Origin: a virus
Reading direction: 5' to 3' (one strand)
Length of the DNA: 64,000 nucleotides
IMG/VR virus record: IMGVR_UViG_3300032286_001864
Span: 17,949-81,948 of that record
The notes beneath the pieces are model-generated. The model saw only the letters and a list, made by a program, of their open reading frames with translations, searched no databases and was not told where the DNA came from. Shown piece after piece: positions 16,830 through 25,093 of the stretch. Made by a program: the position numbers and the translations under genes. The stretch's first letter is position 1. Every line of letters starts with the position of its first letter.

Positions 16830-17177
16830 GTGGAGGAAGAAGTCCTACCGCTTGAGCAGCTGTTCCAGCTGCGTCGCCTGCGGGACCAGTTGCAGGGCCA
16901 TGACCGCGAAGAGCTGATGGAGATCATCCTGCAGGGGCACGAGAGGCTGCTGATCGAGCGTCGCTGGTTTCGAATGGTCATGGAAGCTACGGGGATCGAG
17001 ACCAGCGAAAGCAGCGGCGAGTTTCAGCTCATGCCCGAAACAGAGGAGGAATTGATCGCGGTCTTCGGGAGGGTGCCGAGCGAAGAGGAGCTGACCGCCT
17101 ACGTGAATGAACGCCTTGAGGCCGCCAGAATAGACGACGTGGACATCGAGGCGATCGCCCTCGGCTTGGAGGATTGA
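16830..17177 (+). CDS. NblA-like protein with C-terminal extension
   Basis: 115 residues from a GTG. Residues 6-54 (LPLEQLFQLRRLRDQLQ, then REELMEIILQGHERLLIERRWFRMVM) follow the NblA/Ycf18 helical hairpin pattern: L.[VL]EQ.F.L, R..V/L, RE.L, and a Met-rich end of helix 2. NblA marks phycobilisomes for proteolysis, and some cyanophages carry a copy to salvage amino acids. Unlike cellular NblA (about 55-60 residues), this one has an acidic tail of about 60 residues. It has its own promoter-like box and lies just before the lysis genes. Identification is by pattern only; a structural helical protein is the alternative. Confidence 0.5.
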   Translation: MEEEVLPLEQLFQLRRLRDQLQGHDREELMEIILQGHERLLIERRWFRMVMEATGIETSESSGEFQLMPETEEELIAVFGRVPSEEELTAYVNERLEAARIDDVDIEAIALGLED

Positions 17178-17180
17178 GCC

Positions 17181-18401
17181 TTGGACCGGAACACAGTCAT
17201 ACAGGCGGCCAGGGAGGCGGCAAGAAGCCAGGGGATCCGAGAAGGGCTCTACCTCGGGCTGGTTGATACGGAGTCCGGGTTCAGGGTCGACGACAGGAGC
17301 CCGGTAGGTGCGGAAGGGCCTGCGCAACTGATGCCTGCGACGGCGGCGGAGCTGGGTGTCAATCCGGCTGATCCAATCCAGAACCTCAGGGGAGGAGCCA
17401 AGTACCTCAGGCAGCAGCTTGATCGCTTTGGCGGCGACGAGCAGAGAGCATTGGCGGCCTACAACGCTGGCCCCGGAGCCGTCCAGAAATACGGCGGCAT
17501 CCCCCCTTACGCGGAGACCCAGAACTACGTCAAAAAGGTCCTTGGGAAGGCCGCTGCTTACTCGGGCGCGCCTGCCGCCACTGCCGGGGCGACGCCTGGT
17601 CTCCAGCCCGCTCTCCTTCAAGGATCGCCTGCGCGCCTGACCGGAGGGAATCCACTGGAAGGGCTGATAAAGGGACTGGTGAGTGACGCTCTAAGCCCTG
17701 GCGGCTTTGGTACGCCGAGCGCTGCCCGGGCGGGAGGCACACAAAGCCAACCAAGTAGCACACCGCCGGCCAACAACATCAGGGGACTGAGCCGAGACGA
17801 GATCAAGCAAACGATCATCGGGGGCCTTCTTGGCCATTCCCCTGGTAGCCCTGGGGCGACTTCCCTCGGGGGGTCGGGTAATCGCATGGCGGCCAGTGAT
17901 CCGTTTGCGAGTGCCCTTGCCCTTGCCCAAGGCAGAAAACAGACCGCTTCATCCGCCGGTGGTGCGGGTGAGGATTCATTCGACACCGCGGTGGACGGAC
18001 TGATTACTGGCATCTTCGCCCCTAGGGGCGCAGCAGCCCAGAAGCCGGCCACTGGCGACGGCGGCGTGGCTGCTCAGGGCGGAACGGGGGGACCCCGGAT
18101 TGTCGAGTACCTGACTGGCGACAAGTCGCATCCCGGCTACGATGCCAGCCACGGAGGATCCAACTATCACGAGCACCTGGCATTTGGAAGTACGACTGAA
18201 CGCGACGCGGCCATGAAGTTACTCAAGGGCCAGGGCATCCAGATCGGGTCCGTCAACGACGGCAGGCACGCTTCAAAGAGTTATCACTACTCCGACCAAG
18301 CGTTTGACGTGCCCGCCTCACAAGTCCCCGTGGGACAGGAGCAAGTGCTTTCGCGCCGGGTGCGGGAGATTCTCAGGGGCGGCGGCTTCCAAGGGCTTTG
18401 A
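17181..18401 (+). CDS. Lytic transglycosylase with C-terminal peptidase-like domain
   Basis: 406 residues from a TTG 4 nt after the previous stop. Residues 10-115 form a soluble lytic transglycosylase domain: VDTESGF with the catalytic Glu, EGPAQLMPATAAELG, NLRGGAKYLRQQL and ALAAYNAGPGAV. A Gly/Ser/Pro-rich linker of about 170 residues follows. The last 100 residues (YLTGDKSHPGYDASHGGSNYHEHLAF; GRHASKSYHYSDQAFDVP) resemble an M15/VanY-type zinc peptidase fold with His/Asp pairs. It is either the endolysin or a virion-associated lysin; the linker favours a virion or tail lysin. Confidence 0.8.
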   Translation: MDRNTVIQAAREAARSQGIREGLYLGLVDTESGFRVDDRSPVGAEGPAQLMPATAAELGVNPADPIQNLRGGAKYLRQQLDRFGGDEQRALAAYNAGPGAVQKYGGIPPYAETQNYVKKVLGKAAAYSGAPAATAGATPGLQPALLQGSPARLTGGNPLEGLIKGLVSDALSPGGFGTPSAARAGGTQSQPSSTPPANNIRGLSRDEIKQTIIGGLLGHSPGSPGATSLGGSGNRMAASDPFASALALAQGRKQTASSAGGAGEDSFDTAVDGLITGIFAPRGAAAQKPATGDGGVAAQGGTGGPRIVEYLTGDKSHPGYDASHGGSNYHEHLAFGSTTERDAAMKLLKGQGIQIGSVNDGRHASKSYHYSDQAFDVPASQVPVGQEQVLSRRVREILRGGGFQGL

Positions 18402-18420
18402 GGAAGGCTCCGAAGCAAGC

Positions 18421-18426
18421 TAGCCT
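18421..18426 (+). promoter_or_regulatory. TAGNNT promoter-like box (TAGCCTGGGCT)
   Basis: 55 nt before ATG 18482. TAGCCTGGGCT is shared with boxes at 28745 and 37313. Confidence 0.4.
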
Positions 18427-18481
18427 GGGCTGACAGCGAGCGCGCTAGGGCAATCGCTGGGCGGTATCACTGGACACGAGC

Positions 18482-18667
18482 ATGAATTACCTCGCTGAAT
18501 ACGCGTCCCTGATCGTGGCCCTCCACACGGCGGCTCTGATCATCGTCAATCTGACACCTACTCCCAAGGACGACGAGGCCCTGGGGGCAGCCGGTAGCCT
18601 CATCGTCAAGCTCTACCGTGCGCTGGAGATTATCGCGGGTCTTGTGACGCCCTTGGCCAAGCGCTGA
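18482..18667 (+). CDS. Holin-like small membrane protein
   Basis: 61 residues with one hydrophobic helix (YASLIVALHTAALIIVNLTP, residues 7-26), an acidic turn and a second amphipathic helix (LIVKLYRALEIIAGLVTPLAKR). Location 80 nt after the lysin gene and before another membrane protein fits a holin or holin-like role. No family assignment is certain. Confidence 0.6.
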   Translation: MNYLAEYASLIVALHTAALIIVNLTPTPKDDEALGAAGSLIVKLYRALEIIAGLVTPLAKR

Positions 18668-18737
18668 TATTGATGAAGCCGCATGCCCTGGCAGGCATGA
18701 TGCTTGATACATTCATGGGGTCGCTTCCATCGGCCCC

Positions 18738-19361
18738 ATGTTCACGACTGCATTCGCCATCATCCTGGGCTCCATCGGGGCCGGCACCGGCTTCGCGTCC
18801 CTGTTGGCCTGCCTGCTGACCTTCCGCAAGCAGCGTCTTTTCGAAGAAAGGATGTTCCACGAGAGCCTCTCGGTTGCGGAGTTCTTGCAGCGGAAGATCG
18901 AGACCAATTCAGCTCAGGTGTTCAGGGCTGCCGAATCGCAGTCCGCCCAGATGGTTGCAGAAGGCGTCAACGAAGTGAACGGAACGGTCGCAGTCCTGAT
19001 CAATCGCCTGGATGGCTTGGAGTTCGCAACCGCGGAAGAGTTGATCACCAGGGCTGAGGTCAGCGCTGCCTTCGCTGAGCTTGCGGCCATCGAGGAGCAG
19101 CGTCAGCGGCAGTCGATGCGGGATCCCGGGACGGTCAATGCCATGCCAGTCAATCGATTCGGGCCGTTTTTAACTGGCGCTCAGGTGGAAATCGCCCCTT
19201 CTGCATTTTCCACGGAGGCAGTGCCCGGGCAGGCCGACCCTTGGAAGACATCGGATCAGGTCAACGCGGCGCCGGCTGATCCTGCGGCCCTACTGAAGGA
19301 GATCGCAGCGATGAATCAGCGGCTCCAGGGACGCCTCAGCGCCATGGGGGGAGCCTCTTGA
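18738..19361 (+). CDS. Membrane-anchored coiled-coil protein
   Basis: 207 residues. Residues 2-29 form a transmembrane segment with a GxGxG pattern, followed by a long charged helix or coiled coil (FRKQRLFEERMFHESLSV to about residue 135) and a Pro/Ala-rich tail. The membrane anchor plus extended helix next to holin and lysin genes could be a spanin-like protein or a tail-tube ruler; neither is proven. TACATT precedes it by 30 nt. Confidence 0.55.
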   Translation: MFTTAFAIILGSIGAGTGFASLLACLLTFRKQRLFEERMFHESLSVAEFLQRKIETNSAQVFRAAESQSAQMVAEGVNEVNGTVAVLINRLDGLEFATAEELITRAEVSAAFAELAAIEEQRQRQSMRDPGTVNAMPVNRFGPFLTGAQVEIAPSAFSTEAVPGQADPWKTSDQVNAAPADPAALLKEIAAMNQRLQGRLSAMGGAS

Positions 19362-19369
19362 CCCTTGGC

Positions 19370-19375
19370 TAGGGT
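19370..19375 (+). promoter_or_regulatory. TAGNNT promoter-like box (TAGGGT)
   Basis: 22 nt before a TTG start at 19397; it supports that start. Confidence 0.3.
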
Positions 19376-19396
19376 TGCCCCGCTGCAGCCACGGAA

Positions 19397-19714
19397 TTGG
19401 ATCGCCGCTACAAGGAGAACAAAGGAGCTTCTGGCAGCACCGGCAGGCGCAGTGAAGCTCTCTCTCGAGCGCGCCTACGTAGGGCGCGAGTCAGCGCTCG
19501 CTCAATCACGGCTGACGACTCGAAGAGCCCCGATGGCGGACGCGACGCGAGCAACAGGGCCCTGGCGACTCGCAACCAGGCTCGAGGCCAAGAGCGTCAA
19601 GGGAACCAAGAGATCTTTAACGAGGAGGGGTCCGGGACGTACGGAGCCGGGATTTCTTTTGAGGACGCACGGCGGGGGGCAAAGATGGGAGAAGGTCTGA
19701 TTGGCCTGAGATGA
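19397..19714 (+). CDS. Charged low-complexity protein
   Basis: 105 residues from TTG, very rich in Arg, Ser, Gly, Glu and Asn (GRRSEALSRARLRRARVSARS). Possibly a DNA-associated virion protein. The last 98 nt overlap the convergent gene at 19617-20159. The reading is supported mainly by the promoter-like box and lack of a better frame. Confidence 0.4.
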   Translation: MDRRYKENKGASGSTGRRSEALSRARLRRARVSARSITADDSKSPDGGRDASNRALATRNQARGQERQGNQEIFNEEGSGTYGAGISFEDARRGAKMGEGLIGLR

Positions 19715-20159
19715 ATGAGCTGACTTCGGGGCCGACAAGCCTGGCATCGATCAGCTTGCCAGGGGATTCACTCAGCTCGATGTGACTGAGACCGTCGACA
19801 GAGCGAGAGGCGTCGATGACGTCACTGCAGGAGATCCCGTCGATGGAGAAGAGGCAAGAGCAGGCGCTCTGCTCCAGCTCCGAGCCTGGCTCCCACCAGC
19901 GGCTGAAGCGGAACGGCGTGTCGTCCAGGTTGGAATACCCAGGCAGCTGCTGATGCAAGACATGAAGCCGTTCCGCGAGCGCGGTAATCAGGTCCGCGGC
20001 GCAGCTGGTGAGACGAGCCCGCTTCGATCGGCTGCGGGGCAGGGCTTGGCGCCAAGAGATCCAGCTGTCGAAAGCAATGGTTCGATCCAGCAGGAGCCAG
20101 CCTTCTGTTGGATGAAAAAACTCATCGTCGTCGTCGGTGGCAAAGGGTAGGTGCGGCAT
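19617..20159 (-). CDS. Hypothetical protein at end of minus-strand operon
   Basis: 180 residues from ATG 20159, 2 nt after the stop of the Dam-like gene. The first 125 residues look globular (FFHPTEGWLLLDRTIAFDSWISWRQAL; FRFSRWWEPGSELEQSACSCLFSIDG). The last 30 (KKSRLRTSRTPPR end) are basic and overlap the convergent gene. Unknown function. Being paired with the Dam-like gene suggests a joint role. Confidence 0.55.
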   Translation of the reverse strand: MPHLPFATDDDDEFFHPTEGWLLLDRTIAFDSWISWRQALPRSRSKRARLTSCAADLITALAERLHVLHQQLPGYSNLDDTPFRFSRWWEPGSELEQSACSCLFSIDGISCSDVIDASRSVDGLSHIELSESPGKLIDARLVGPEVSSFISGQSDLLPSLPPAVRPQKKSRLRTSRTPPR

Positions 20160-20161
20160 GG

Positions 20162-20800
20162 TCAGCTCTGCATTTGCCCTGCGCGCTTGCCGTACTTCCT
20201 GCCCGTGGCAGCCCGGTAGCAATCGCGCCAGCGGCTTTCCCCGCTCCATTGGTCCAGTACGACCCTGCCGTAGGGCGCCGCAGCGGCATGGAAGCGTGCC
20301 AGCCCGGAAGTGAACGCTGAGGAGGGGAACGCTGGGGGCAGGTAAACGATTGGCGACCAGTCGACCGGGGCGACACGAATGGATTTCTCTAGCTCGTCGT
20401 CCCAGAAGGTCGGCGCTAGGCGCGACCAGGGGATACAAATCGGGAAGTCCCAGATCCACGGGCAGCCGACCAGTGCTTCGTTGCATCCCAACCAGAGAAC
20501 AGCCTGCACAACGTGCCCGTCCCGGTACTCCTGCAAGAGCTTGTTGGCCAGGGCGCGGCTGGCTGTCATGCCGCTAGGGATCGCCAGCAGCAAGCGCTTC
20601 TGTCCAGCTGGGCTCCAGTGGCGCCCTGCAGCAATCTCAAGGTCGTCATCGCGCTCGAGATAGCGCGCCGCTTGGACGACGTGATTGACCTCGGCGGTGC
20701 TGTAAGGATCGAGGTCGATGGCGCCCATCGTGCAGCGCGCCACGTCGATCACCGCTGCGGGTGGTGCAAGGTCACGGCGATCGGCGCGGACGGGCATCAC
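20162..20800 (-). CDS. Dam-like phage methyltransferase-family protein lacking the DPPY motif
   Basis: 212 residues. IDLDPYS (28-34), then VVQAARYLERDDDL and HWSPAGQKRLLLAIPSG, then VLWLGCNEALVGCPWIWDFPICIPWSRLAPTFW, reproduce the order of phage DNA N6-adenine methyltransferases (D[LV]DP.S; W.G..FLNPPY; FP.C....R..F). Where the catalytic NPPY/DPPY should be, this sequence reads AIPSG, so the enzyme may be inactive or altered in specificity. It is coupled by an ATGA-like overlap to the upstream gene at 20797. Confidence 0.65.
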   Translation of the reverse strand: MMPVRADRRDLAPPAAVIDVARCTMGAIDLDPYSTAEVNHVVQAARYLERDDDLEIAAGRHWSPAGQKRLLLAIPSGMTASRALANKLLQEYRDGHVVQAVLWLGCNEALVGCPWIWDFPICIPWSRLAPTFWDDELEKSIRVAPVDWSPIVYLPPAFPSSAFTSGLARFHAAAAPYGRVVLDQWSGESRWRDCYRAATGRKYGKRAGQMQS

Positions 20801-21060
20801 CTGTCTTCTGGCTCCAGGATTTCCAGCAGGGTGTCGCCAGAACCTTCACCGGATGAGAGCAACCGGCACCAGCCGGTGTCGACAAGCGCCTGAAGATCAG
20901 GCTCGGAAAATTGCATCTCGCGACGCGAACCGCCAACGCGCAGGGTGATCATCACCGTAAGGGCGCCCTTGTCGAGGTTGTCTTCCGAACGGCGAACAAC
21001 TTCCCATCGGTCGGGATGAACGCCCCGGTAAACGTCGCCCAGTTCGATGCGCCGGCTCAC
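20797..21060 (-). CDS. Hypothetical 87-residue protein
   Basis: GTG start within a GTGA overlap with the upstream gene, and an overlap of 4 nt with the Dam-like gene downstream. Mixed alpha/beta (IELGDVYRGVHPDRWEVVRRSEDNL, then ALTVMITLRVGGSRREMQFSEPDLQ). The pattern GDVYRG...W.VV is reminiscent of small beta-barrel domains, but no family can be named. Confidence 0.6.
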   Translation of the reverse strand: MSRRIELGDVYRGVHPDRWEVVRRSEDNLDKGALTVMITLRVGGSRREMQFSEPDLQALVDTGWCRLLSSGEGSGDTLLEILEPEDR

Positions 21061-21500
21061 AGCGTGGCGGCCTCCTGGGCCCTCTGAATACTGCGCGCCG
21101 GCTGATCCCTGGGGATCGGCAGCAGGCTTGCCTTGCTGCGATCGATCAGCAGCAGCAGCACCCGCTCCTCGTAGTTGTTGAGCCGGACGACGGAGATCAT
21201 GTCCCTGAGCATGCTGCTGACATCGTCTTGGCCCATGGCATCGGCAGCCAGTAAATCCCCGCACAGTTCATCGAGGGTGACGTAGCAACCGCCGCGATCC
21301 CGCAGCGCCAGGTTGAGACTCAAGACGCCGGCGCCCCTCTCCTTGAAGGACCTGTCGAAGAGGCCAATCATGTCGGCCAGGACGGCTTCGCAAGCGCGAG
21401 TGTTGATGGCAATGGCGGCCTCTGTCTCGCCACCGGTGCCGGTGTCACCGAGCTCGGGGAAGAATTTGCGAAGCAACTCAAGGCGGGAGGGACGTGCCAT
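21057..21500 (-). CDS. Hypothetical helical protein
   Basis: 147 residues, mainly helical with an acidic first half (ACEAVLADMIGLFDRSFKERGAGV) and a hydrophobic YEERVLLLLIDRSKASLLP segment. Starts 3 nt after ThyX ends and is coupled to the 87-residue gene. Function unknown. Confidence 0.6.
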   Translation of the reverse strand: MARPSRLELLRKFFPELGDTGTGGETEAAIAINTRACEAVLADMIGLFDRSFKERGAGVLSLNLALRDRGGCYVTLDELCGDLLAADAMGQDDVSSMLRDMISVVRLNNYEERVLLLLIDRSKASLLPIPRDQPARSIQRAQEAATL

Positions 21501-21503
21501 GGC

Positions 21504-22262
21504 TCAAGGGGCAAGGAGGGCGCGATTGAGCCGGTTGGTTTCGTACCAGGCGTAGATCTCGGGGATCCAGTTCTTGACGTGCCCAGCGACGAGCTCCATG
21601 ACCCAACGAACCTCCTGCTGAGCGTCCCCCTTGCTGCGCACATCGAGCAGGTGAAACCAGCTGCGGATGTTGCCGGTCAGGCAGACGTTCTGCAGGTAGC
21701 TGGTCGGCAAGACGTAGCGGGCATGCTCTTCTGTGACATTCTTGGCGCGAAGGTCGGCGTAGTCCTGCGCGGCATTGAGCGCCAGGATCTTGAGCGTGGT
21801 GTTCTGCTGCTCCGTCCACTCGTAGCCATCCCCCTGGCGATCGCGGTAGACGCCTGGCGGACGGAAGTAAAAGACGTCTTCTACGGGGACTTCACCCCGG
21901 GCGACGCGCTCGATGCGGTGACCGGTGTAGCGCATCGATTGAACATCAAAGCTCAGGCCGACACGGTGCGTGCGGAGCTGCACCATCGAGTTGTGATCCA
22001 TCTGGACCAGCAACGTCATATGGGCGTGCTCCAGGGGGCCGAAATGGCCGCGCTTGCTCTCCAGCAGCCGGGCGATGGCGATCTCGCCGCAGCGATCCTC
22101 GGGGATGTCGGTCGTCGGACAGAACTCCTCCGAGTAGTCGGTATGCAGGGCGACGTAGGCGACCTGCTGCGGCAGCTCGTAGGCGCCGACACGCTCGGCC
22201 TTGAAAGGATTCTGCACGAGGAAGCGCTGGACTCCAGCGGAACCGTAACCCTTGGCGCGCAC
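21504..22262 (-). CDS. thyX: Flavin-dependent thymidylate synthase
   Basis: 252 residues. The ThyX signature is present as RTHRVGLSFDVQSMRY (97-112), with HFGPLEHAHMTLLVQMDHN before it and the C-terminal R..N region (KNWIPEIYAWYETNRLNR). The enzyme makes dTMP from dUMP using FAD, NADPH and methylene-tetrahydrofolate, and feeds phage DNA synthesis. Length is normal for the family. The GTG start at 22262 gives the full N-terminal strand. It belongs to a minus-strand operon with dNMP kinase (26964) and a deaminase-like protein (26493). Confidence 0.9.
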   Translation of the reverse strand: MRAKGYGSAGVQRFLVQNPFKAERVGAYELPQQVAYVALHTDYSEEFCPTTDIPEDRCGEIAIARLLESKRGHFGPLEHAHMTLLVQMDHNSMVQLRTHRVGLSFDVQSMRYTGHRIERVARGEVPVEDVFYFRPPGVYRDRQGDGYEWTEQQNTTLKILALNAAQDYADLRAKNVTEEHARYVLPTSYLQNVCLTGNIRSWFHLLDVRSKGDAQQEVRWVMELVAGHVKNWIPEIYAWYETNRLNRALLAP

Positions 22263-22287
22263 AGTTGCAAGCTGTGGCGATCAAACG

Positions 22288-22959
22288 TCACGGCTCCCCG
22301 AGGTCCGGATCGTCATCAAGCAGGGGTTCGCCGCGGTTGATGCGTCGCCGGATCCAGTCGGAATTGACGGCCTCCAGCTTGGCGAAGACGCCGGGCAGTT
22401 GCCGTTGGGTGACCTCCAGGTACTCCTGGGTATCTCGGACCAAGCGGTGCCGGCTAGCGGCCAGTTCGATTGTCGTCAAGTGCCGCCGGTGATGGAAGTG
22501 ATTGACCCCCTTGACTCTGATGTGAAGCGGATTGCAGCAGAAATTGTTACTGCAGGCATGGGTGAGCGGCAGCCGGCCGATGTCACCCCAGGTGAACCAG
22601 GTCGCCACACGCGGCGCCGAATACTGGCGGCCCTTGCCCCAGTGCCGCATGAAGGGAAAGTAGGTGGAAGAGCCGTTGCCGTAGACGTGCCCCTGCCAAT
22701 CCCAGCATTCGCCAGGGTCGGCAATAGCGACAAACGACCAGAACTCAAGGAACTTGCGCCGGTGGATCCTGTGGATCCGGTTGATGCTGAGCTCCAGTCG
22801 GCCCTCCGTCAGGGCGCCAATGCAGCGAACGCAGGCGTGGCTGTCGTCGTAGCGGGGGATCTGGCCATCAAGGCTGCCGTAGCTGTGTTCAGTGAAGGGG
22901 CACAGTGGCCCCTGAGTGATGCGACTGTGAAGGTCCCGGGGGATCGGCCATTGGGCCAT
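22288..22959 (-). CDS. HNH endonuclease
   Basis: 223 residues from ATG 22959. CWDWQGHVYGNGSSTYF, then APRVATWFTWGDIGRLPLTHACSNNFCCNPLHI, is the classic phage HNH layout (W.G.....GYG; A.R......G.....H.C.N..C.NP.HL) with the H and N of the HNH site. An N-terminal CVRC pair and a C-terminal helical region flank it. Free-standing homing or nicking nucleases of this type sit between core phage genes. It is 25 nt upstream of thyX. Confidence 0.8.
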   Translation of the reverse strand: MAQWPIPRDLHSRITQGPLCPFTEHSYGSLDGQIPRYDDSHACVRCIGALTEGRLELSINRIHRIHRRKFLEFWSFVAIADPGECWDWQGHVYGNGSSTYFPFMRHWGKGRQYSAPRVATWFTWGDIGRLPLTHACSNNFCCNPLHIRVKGVNHFHHRRHLTTIELAASRHRLVRDTQEYLEVTQRQLPGVFAKLEAVNSDWIRRRINRGEPLLDDDPDLGEP

Positions 22960-22993
22960 CGGTGATTCCGCTCGATTAAGCCCGAAGCCACTG

Positions 22994-23989
22994 CTATCCC
23001 AGCTGGCCCCGGAAAAGGTCGTTGGACAGATCCGCTGACGCAGCCCCAAGAGCGGCGTTTGAGAGAGGCAGAGCTGCGTAGGAGAGCAAAGGGATGATCG
23101 CCTGAGCAGCGTACCTTCGTCTACTGACACCCATGGCCTTGGCGTACTCAGCGCCGCGACGCCAGGCTTCCGCCTCTACGGCAAACAGGGGGAGGCCGGT
23201 CGCTGCACCGACTAGACCGCCGACCGCGGCACCGTTATCTCCCAGGAGAGCGCCTGCTCCGATCCCTGCCAATGCGCCCGCCGCAGGGAGGAAGGATCTC
23301 TTCCAGTCGCTGCCGGTCTTACCGGTAGCCATAGCCTGGATCGGCGGCAGCCAGTCGACCTTGTTTTCTTGCAACTGGCTGATCAGGTCGGAAGCGGCGT
23401 TGTTGATCTGGTTCGCCCTTGCGTACATCTCAGCGTGTCCCATCTCGTGGGCCAGCGTGGCCGGATCGGCCTGGACCTGCACGGCGACCTCCGGCCCCTG
23501 GCCAGCTCTCCTGAAGAAGTTGCGATGCCTCTCCGCGCTGAGGACGTCGTTGTTGGATTGACGAATCCTGATCCCTTGTTCATGCGAAGGCTCAAATTCG
23601 TCGGGATCCGTGTATTCGTGATAGTTGCCCTCTGGATCTCTAACTGTGCGGGTAAGCAGTTTTCTCTCCTGCTTGGGAGGGGCATACTTGTCATCCCATA
23701 TCTTCTTGGCGATCGCCGTATTGGTCGACCAGGCCTGCCGCTCTTGCTCAGTGGGCTCCGCCGTGTACTTCATCCGCCTGCGCGCCAAGGCGGGCGCCAA
23801 GGCGACCCCACGGAGAAGGAGCGCCGCAACGGCCAACTCTCCAGCCCCGCTCAACGCGCCATCGTCGTATTGACCTTGAGTGGCCGCCAACTGTTGACTG
23901 TCCACGCGTCGCTCTACCGCTCTACCGGCCACTGTAGAAGCGCTTCGCGAGGCGCTTCTGAGATCAGTATCGCTGCCTGAGATCTGCAA
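22994..23989 (-). CDS. Membrane protein with HExxH metallopeptidase motif
   Basis: 331 residues. A hydrophobic N-terminal part (residues 48-68) is followed by a soluble region with ADPATLAHEMGHAEMYARANQ, an HEMGH zinc site. Glycine-rich hydrophobic segments then follow (AAGALAGIGAGALLG; AAVGGLVGAATGLPLFAVEAEAW; IIPLLSYAALPLSNAALGAA). The layout matches the HEFGH protein at 33506-34783. These could be virion-internal or membrane-active proteases. The start overlaps the next gene by 26 nt and is uncertain. Confidence 0.6.
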   Translation of the reverse strand: MQISGSDTDLRSASRSASTVAGRAVERRVDSQQLAATQGQYDDGALSGAGELAVAALLLRGVALAPALARRRMKYTAEPTEQERQAWSTNTAIAKKIWDDKYAPPKQERKLLTRTVRDPEGNYHEYTDPDEFEPSHEQGIRIRQSNNDVLSAERHRNFFRRAGQGPEVAVQVQADPATLAHEMGHAEMYARANQINNAASDLISQLQENKVDWLPPIQAMATGKTGSDWKRSFLPAAGALAGIGAGALLGDNGAAVGGLVGAATGLPLFAVEAEAWRRGAEYAKAMGVSRRRYAAQAIIPLLSYAALPLSNAALGAASADLSNDLFRGQLG

Positions 23990-24161
23990 GGGCTCGCGTC
24001 AGGTCCAAACAAGCGCGCCTGCAGGCGCCTGATTCCTTGGAGTGCCAGATGAGTCTGCCGTCGTCGCGGCCCCGAGAGATCTCTCGTTCTTGCAATCGGC
24101 GAGCGGCCACCAAGAAGCGCTCGGCTTCTGCGATGGCAGCGTCAAGGGTGCGCTCAGCCAT
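23964..24161 (-). CDS. Hypothetical 65-residue helical protein
   Basis: Start at ATG 24161 overlaps the upstream stop by 8 nt. Two Arg-rich helices (AERTLDAAIAEAERFLVAARRLQ; CRRACLDLTRALADLRQRY). One of a chain of small coupled genes. Confidence 0.55.
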   Translation of the reverse strand: MAERTLDAAIAEAERFLVAARRLQEREISRGRDDGRLIWHSKESGACRRACLDLTRALADLRQRY

Positions 24162-24414
24162 TGGACCCCTCCAGTTCGTCGGCGATGGCGAGGAGTTTGC
24201 GACGAATCGACTGCAAATTGAAACGGATTGCCGTAGTAGGGTAGTTTTCATACTCGCTCGAAGGTTTCCACTGCTCCGGCACCACCTGATCCGCAGCGGC
24301 GCGGAGGGCGGCACCGAGGGGTTGGTCCATATCCTCTAGAGGCCCTTGGGCTTCGTAGGCATTGCTCCAGGCGTCCCAGACAGCCTGCGCGGCGGGGGAG
24401 AGGTGGGTGGTCAT
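24154..24414 (-). CDS. Small protein with SPAAQAV.DA module
   Basis: 86 residues. LSPAAQAVWDAWSNAYE, then LGAALRAAADQVVP, recurs in variant form in the gene at 24641-25093 (LSPSAQAVKDAALSMY, then VAAALRAIA). This shared module is otherwise unassigned. ATGA overlaps on both sides. Confidence 0.65.
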   Translation of the reverse strand: MTTHLSPAAQAVWDAWSNAYEAQGPLEDMDQPLGAALRAAADQVVPEQWKPSSEYENYPTTAIRFNLQSIRRKLLAIADELEGSNG

Positions 24415-24644
24415 AGCGGTTTGGCCTGTTTTTTGATGATCTGGAAAATACGCCTCCTGGCCTTGTCCGATTCGGCCTCGGTGAGGATGCAGCGGACACG
24501 AAGGCGCGTCACCGCATCGGCATCGCGCTGTAGGTGATCACGCTGCAGAGGGTCCATGTCGAGCCTTAGCCCCTGCCCTCTGAGCTGTTCGTCAATCGGT
24601 GGGGAGAGGGCACCAAAGGAGATGCGGATGTTCCGCTGGCTCAT
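24411..24644 (-). CDS. Hypothetical 77-residue protein
   Basis: Begins SQRNIRISFGALSPPIDEQLRGQGLRLD and continues into a charged helix ending KKQAKPL. Coupled by 4-nt overlaps on both sides. Unknown. Confidence 0.55.
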   Translation of the reverse strand: MSQRNIRISFGALSPPIDEQLRGQGLRLDMDPLQRDHLQRDADAVTRLRVRCILTEAESDKARRRIFQIIKKQAKPL

Positions 24645-25093
24645 GACTGCCCTCTTGGTTCGGCGGGGATGGCAGTGGCGTTGATGGTTATTGAAACCTC
24701 TAAGTCTTCGGCAAGTTCGTTCAATGCGTCAATGCAGTTTCTAATGCCGTCAATGAACTCATTCCTTGGTTGCTGCTGTATTTCAGCCGCCCAATTTTTG
24801 GCAATAGCACGAAGGGCGGCGGCGACGACCAGCATGTCCAGGGGGCAGGCCAGCCTTTTTATGTTGCAATCGGCGTACATTGACAGCGCAGCGTCTTTCA
24901 CCGCCTGCGCGGATGGGCTCAGGGGGGTGGGCTGAGGTGCCGAGGATTCTTCGGTGGCTGCGGGCTTCATCCATGGCAGCCCTGACTGCGGCGCCGGGAT
25001 TGATCGCCAGGGGCCATTCGGGTGGTCTGCGCCCTGCCATTCGTTGTCGCGCTGGCGGATGTAGCGGGGGAGGTCAGGTAGACATTCGCTCAT
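24641..25093 (-). CDS. Hypothetical protein with SPSAQAV.DA module
   Basis: 150 residues from ATG 25093; a TTG 12 nt upstream is less likely. The N-terminus (ECLPDLPRYIRQRDNEWQG) is followed by a Pro-rich linker and the SPSAQAV module shared with 24154-24414, then a helical C-terminus (FIDGIRNCIDALNELAEDLEVSI). The start overlaps the stop of a 23-residue membrane peptide gene. Confidence 0.6.
   Translation of the reverse strand: MSECLPDLPRYIRQRDNEWQGADHPNGPWRSIPAPQSGLPWMKPAATEESSAPQPTPLSPSAQAVKDAALSMYADCNIKRLACPLDMLVVAAALRAIAKNWAAEIQQQPRNEFIDGIRNCIDALNELAEDLEVSITINATAIPAEPRGQS

Noticed and set aside
21579-22340. Open plus-strand frame of 253 codons
   Set aside because: Antisense of thyX, whose active-site motif is intact.
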